Positions 38,921 to 41,644 of a stretch of DNA of 41,644 nucleotides are shown in pieces; positions within the stretch are counted from its first letter, which is position 1; each line of letters starts with the position of its first letter. Below the pieces are notes generated by a model that saw only the letters and a list, made by a program, of their open reading frames with translations, made no database searches and was not told the origin of the DNA. Source of the DNA: Prevotella sp. (lineage in GTDB: Bacteria; Bacteroidota; Bacteroidia; Bacteroidales; Bacteroidaceae); the NCBI GenBank assembly GCA_017477435.1, contig JAFUVV010000050.1:1-41644 (forward strand). Direction: 5' to 3'. The position numbers and the translations under genes were made by a program.

Positions 38921-39415
38921 ATGATGAATACGTATAAACAACTCGGAGACAATAGATGCAGTAGAATTCTCTTCGTGTGTCATGGGAACATCTGTCGGAG
39001 TCCTATGGCGGAGTTTGTTTTGAAAGATATGGTGGAAAAGGCAGGCGTTGGCGAGAGATTCTTCATTGAGTCGGCTGCCACGTCGACTGAGGAGATCGGC
39101 AACGGTGTCTATCCTCCGGCTCGCAGAATACTTGCTGAGCATGGTATATCGTGCAGTGGAAAGACTGCCAGGCAGATGACGCGCTCCGACTACGACCGTT
39201 TCGATATGTTGATAGGCATGGACGAGTGGAACATTCGCAATATGGTTCGCATCTGTGGTGGCGACCCCGAAGGCAAGATGCACATGCTCATGGATTTCAC
39301 TTCTCGCCCCGGCAATGTTGCCGATCCGTGGTACACTCGCGATTTCGAGGCCACATGGCGTGATGTGGAAGAAGGGAACAGAGGACTATTGAAGTCGCTC
39401 GGAGTGGAAATATAA
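38921..39415 (+). CDS. Low-molecular-weight protein-tyrosine phosphatase
   Basis: 164 residues from the ATG at 38921 (a second ATG follows at 38924); the frame extends back into the WG gene without a better start. The P-loop CHGNICRS (Cys20 to Arg26, CxxxxxRS) and the general-acid Asp in VADPWYTRDFEATWRDV near the end are intact. The family removes phosphate from tyrosine (or arginine) residues and in bacteria often acts on exopolysaccharide kinases; none is nearby. It follows the zinc-ribbon cassette at 22 bases and may be read through from it, but its base composition matches the core genome better. A terminator follows. Confidence 0.93.
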   Translation: MMNTYKQLGDNRCSRILFVCHGNICRSPMAEFVLKDMVEKAGVGERFFIESAATSTEEIGNGVYPPARRILAEHGISCSGKTARQMTRSDYDRFDMLIGMDEWNIRNMVRICGGDPEGKMHMLMDFTSRPGNVADPWYTRDFEATWRDVEEGNRGLLKSLGVEI

Positions 39416-39453
39416 GGAGGGGAAATATAAGATATTAGGAGTGGAAATATAAG
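39401..39453 (+). repeat. Three near-identical 16-bp copies around the phosphatase stop
   Basis: GGAGTGGAAATATAAG occurs at 39401-39416 and 39438-39453, with GGAGGGGAAATATAAG at 39416-39431. The first copy contains the end of the gene (GVEI and the TAA stop). It suggests slippage or duplication at the 3' end. Confidence 0.85.
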
Positions 39454-39469
39454 AAATGTATATACAATT

Positions 39470-39515
39470 GCGGAAACCTGCATAGCTATCTGTCGCTTGC
39501 AGGCTTCCGCGTTTT
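39470..39515 (+). terminator. Terminator of the phosphatase gene
   Basis: GCGGAAACCTGCA (39470-39482) pairs with TGCAGGCTTCCGC (39498-39510) with one A/C mismatch, followed by GTTTTC. It overlaps the 3' end of the convergent YjbR-like gene. Confidence 0.8.
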
Positions 39516-39857
39516 CTTTGGTCTGTAGCTCTCTCTTACCAAGAGGAAAGAGTTTTCTACGAGTGTTTTCACTGTTGCAACGTCGGCTTGGCTCATTCTT
39601 ATTCCGATCCAGTATTTGCGGTTGCCGTTGTAGGGTTCCTCGATGAAATCGAACTGCTCTTTCAGTTCGGCGATGCGCTCAGGTTGACATTTCACGGTGA
39701 CGGTGTCAAACTGGTTGATGTCAAAATAGCAGAACATGTGCCCTTCGACGTAGAACACGAGCACGTCCTCCGCTCCATGAAACTTTGCAAATGGTGTCTT
39801 CTCTTCGATGTCGTCGGAAAGAGAAAGGCAATAATCGCGCAAATCTTGGATATTCAT
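39486..39857 (-). CDS. MmcQ/YjbR-family protein
   Basis: 123 residues from the ATG at 39857 (MNIQDLRDYCLSLSDDIEE). A TTG two codons earlier is possible but less likely. Typical YjbR features: an N-terminal helix, then EEKTPFAKFHGAEDVLVFYVEGHMFCYFDI, VTVKCQPERIAELKEQ, the PYNGNRKYWIGIRM segment near 75-90 and a C-terminal basic helix (VRESYRPKKTRKP). The fold resembles CyaY-like/MmcQ proteins with possible DNA binding, but the function is unknown. A composite repeat lies directly before its start codon and would be in its leader. The end is convergent with, and overlaps, the phosphatase terminator. Confidence 0.87.
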   Translation of the reverse strand: MNIQDLRDYCLSLSDDIEEKTPFAKFHGAEDVLVFYVEGHMFCYFDINQFDTVTVKCQPERIAELKEQFDFIEEPYNGNRKYWIGIRMSQADVATVKTLVENSFLLVRESYRPKKTRKPASDR

Positions 39858-39863
39858 GATCAA

Positions 39864-39954
39864 TAACGATAACGATAACGATGAACGATAACGAAAACGA
39901 TAACGTTAACGAAGTCCCCCTCCGGGGGATTAGGGGCTCACGATAACTCTACAC
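39864..39954 (-). repeat. Composite intergenic element, copy 2
   Basis: Reading on the minus strand: GTGTAGAG, then the GC-rich core (CCCCTAATCCCCCGGAGGGG, plus 39915-39936), then a run of CGTTAT/CGTTAA/CGTTTT hexamers (plus 39864-39911) ending 7 bases before the YjbR start codon. It contains the same parts as 27339-27482 in the reverse orientation. The rest of the gap to 40034 shows nothing else. Confidence 0.85.
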
Positions 39955-40034
39955 TAAAACTTTCCCTATGGGAATTATTGGACTTTATGTCATTTAGCCA
40001 TCGCCCTTATGCTATCACCTGTTAGTTATGAATT

Positions 40035-41576
40035 CTATAGCGCCATCCATGTCGGGTTTTCCTTGAAACGTTTCCAGTCGGCCTCCAGCTGGGCTTGCAG
40101 TGCTGTGATGTCGCCGATGCCGTCGCCGATGTTCTCGTTGTTTCTACGCAGTCGGTAGATAAACTCCAACAGGTTCCAACAGATGTTGTACTGTCCGGCC
40201 GCTACGAGTGCCGTAGGTTTATTCTTTGCCCTGTCTTCGTCGCTCCACCACAGTGTCGTACCCATGCTTGCAGCCACGTCGGAGCACTGGTTCACGGCTT
40301 CGCCTGGTTCCATGAGTTTCTTCTCCTCGGCGGTGAGATGATTGTCCCAATCCTTGTCGGTGCAGAGTTCATAAAGTGCATTCATTATCCTGCGGTTCTG
40401 CCATTTGTCGTCCTGATAAACGGTGGCGTAGTTGAGCGACCGGATGTGCTGCATGAACACTTTGTCGGTGAGTGCCATCATCGACTTTGCTCTCGAGAGA
40501 ATCAGGTCGTAATACTTCGACAGTGGCACATGGAGCAACTGTTTCCAGTTGAAACTGAACGGTATTTTCTTTGAATATTTCTTCAGCAGTAGTCTGGACG
40601 AGAGTGCTGTGGCGAGTCGGATGGCAAGGAAGACGAGCGTCACGCCCAGACATAGTCCGAACCAGAATCCGCGTGGCACCCAGAGTAGGAACTGTGCCAT
40701 GAACAGGATGATGAGGTTTAGCCCGATGTTCACGTGGTGGACGGTGAGCCCTTCGGCTTTATGGTTCTCCTCGAAGGTGTATGCCTTGTCTGTGCCGCGC
40801 CCAGCATCAGAGATGATGAAGAGGTCGATGTCTTTCCTCTTGCGCAATAGGCAGATAGGTTCTATGCCTTGGTTGTCTACCACTCCGCCATCCATTAGCG
40901 CAAGGGGTGACACCTTATTTATGTATTCGCTATTCTTCTCGTCGGCAGCAAGCTTGAAGTCGCGTGGAAAGAACAGTGGCTCGAACCCTCCAGGGAAGCA
41001 TGACGATGCAGCGAACACTTCGGCGAGACGTATCTGCGATGCAATGTCTTGCGGAATCTTGTAGAAAGAATTTCCTATCACCCCTTGCGATGTGCCGCCT
41101 TTCGATGTCTTCTGTTTCGTGCCTACCTGGAACCTGAACTCGGTAGCGTTGGTGAACTCAGTGGCATTGGCTGAGAAGTCGTCGATGCTGATGTCGTCGA
41201 TGCGTTTCATCAGGTCGTTCATCGTCGCTCCTTCGAAAATGTCTTCATCGTATATCTTTACCATCTCGCGTATGAGCGAATGGTTCTTGTTTTTGCCATT
41301 GATGAACTCCAAAGCAGCCCGGTCGATAATCTTTCCCTTCTGTAGTTTTTCGTATAGGGTGCTGATTATCTTGGCGTTGCTCCATCCTCGGCACTTTCCG
41401 AGTATGAACCATAGTCCTGTGAGTGTGCCTCCCGATATCGTCGACACTGCGTTGACATGGTCGAGCAGGGGAGTACCGTCAGATGTTTTCAGATGATTCA
41501 GGTACGCGAGAGTACCCAAATGAAAGGTAGCTGCCCTATAGCCGCCGCCTGATAAACTAAGTGCTATCTTTGCCAT
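40035..41576 (-). CDS. Patatin-like phospholipase with membrane hairpin
   Basis: 513 residues. The patatin domain takes up the N-terminal half: oxyanion motif LSGGGYRAA (8-16), nucleophile motif STISGGT with Ser48, and the catalytic Asp in ALMDGGVVDNQG (Asp229). The set looks complete. The nucleophile elbow is of the SGG type and not the strict GxSxG form. Residues about 285-330 make two hydrophobic helices (LIILFMAQFLLWV and FGLCLGVTLVFLAI), placing the protein at a membrane. The last about 180 residues are unrecognised. The family hydrolyses acyl esters of membrane lipids; some members are effectors in anti-phage or toxin systems, but no partner gene is visible in the window. The start ATG is at 41576; upstream sequence (41577-41644) shows no gene. 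Confidence 0.88.
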   Translation of the reverse strand: MAKIALSLSGGGYRAATFHLGTLAYLNHLKTSDGTPLLDHVNAVSTISGGTLTGLWFILGKCRGWSNAKIISTLYEKLQKGKIIDRAALEFINGKNKNHSLIREMVKIYDEDIFEGATMNDLMKRIDDISIDDFSANATEFTNATEFRFQVGTKQKTSKGGTSQGVIGNSFYKIPQDIASQIRLAEVFAASSCFPGGFEPLFFPRDFKLAADEKNSEYINKVSPLALMDGGVVDNQGIEPICLLRKRKDIDLFIISDAGRGTDKAYTFEENHKAEGLTVHHVNIGLNLIILFMAQFLLWVPRGFWFGLCLGVTLVFLAIRLATALSSRLLLKKYSKKIPFSFNWKQLLHVPLSKYYDLILSRAKSMMALTDKVFMQHIRSLNYATVYQDDKWQNRRIMNALYELCTDKDWDNHLTAEEKKLMEPGEAVNQCSDVAASMGTTLWWSDEDRAKNKPTALVAAGQYNICWNLLEFIYRLRRNNENIGDGIGDITALQAQLEADWKRFKENPTWMAL

Positions 41577-41644
41577 ATTTAAGGAGTTTTTTTATGTTCC
41601 AGGTATAATGTAGCTGTCCGAGGGACAAGAGGTGAGGTGCATGG

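Noticed and set aside
1-41644. tRNA, rRNA or insertion sequence
   Set aside because: No cloverleaf-like gene, ribosomal sequence, transposase or terminal repeats with a transposase were found by reading.

Overview
The window looks like a chromosomal segment of a Bacteroidales bacterium, most likely Prevotella or a close relative. Four things point there: promoters of the Bacteroidota type (TTTG, about 19-21 bases, TAnnTTTG) in front of many genes; a SecA with Bacteroidota-type sequence; an OMP - LptC - GldE-like - PPIase gene order; and accessory surface proteins typical of Prevotella (BspA-like DUF285 repeats with a dockerin, a C10 peptidase, GH127). No rRNA, tRNA, CRISPR array or insertion sequence was found. 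The assignment rests on recognised protein families and not on any database search.

Layout. 1-4.4 kb (minus): the 5' part of secA, then a DUF4105 membrane protein followed by an alkaline-phosphatase-fold protein that appears to have lost its catalytic residues. 4.5-10.2 kb (plus): an envelope-biogenesis operon (outer-membrane protein, LptC-like lipoprotein, GldE/CorC-like membrane protein, SurA/PpiD-like chaperone) closed by a strong terminator. 10.2-11.6 kb (minus): a thioredoxin-fold remnant and an acidic-tailed unknown protein. 11.7-15.6 kb (plus): rarA, a D-2-hydroxyacid dehydrogenase, and an O-acetylhomoserine sulfhydrylase gene preceded by a 44-bp tandem repeat. 15.9-16.5 kb: a RHH/YafQ-type toxin-antitoxin pair. 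16.5-22.3 kb (minus): pyruvate:ferredoxin oxidoreductase, a DUF4143-type ATPase and a polysaccharide deacetylase. 22.3-30 kb: a repeat-rich accessory zone with a frameshifted BspA-like dockerin protein, a small M15 peptidase/zinc-finger cassette and a GH127 glycosidase. 30-33.7 kb (minus): a large C10 cysteine peptidase preceded by a 53-residue peptide gene. 34-39.4 kb (plus): a SPOUT RNA methyltransferase, three consecutive zinc-ribbon/single-TM proteins with three different C-terminal domains, and a low-molecular-weight phosphatase. 39.5-41.6 kb (minus): a YjbR-like protein and a patatin-like lipase with a membrane hairpin.

The most unusual features are (i) the three-gene zinc-ribbon/TM cassette, visibly richer in A+T than its neighbours; (ii) the peptide + C10 peptidase unit; (iii) two 83-bp arrays of 22-bp GTAC repeats about 28 kb apart that show paired (compensating) changes in their palindromes; (iv) a composite intergenic element (GC-rich core, 7-bp and 6-bp tandem repeats) present twice in opposite orientations; and (v) the BspA-like gene split by a frameshift at a (TA)5 tract.
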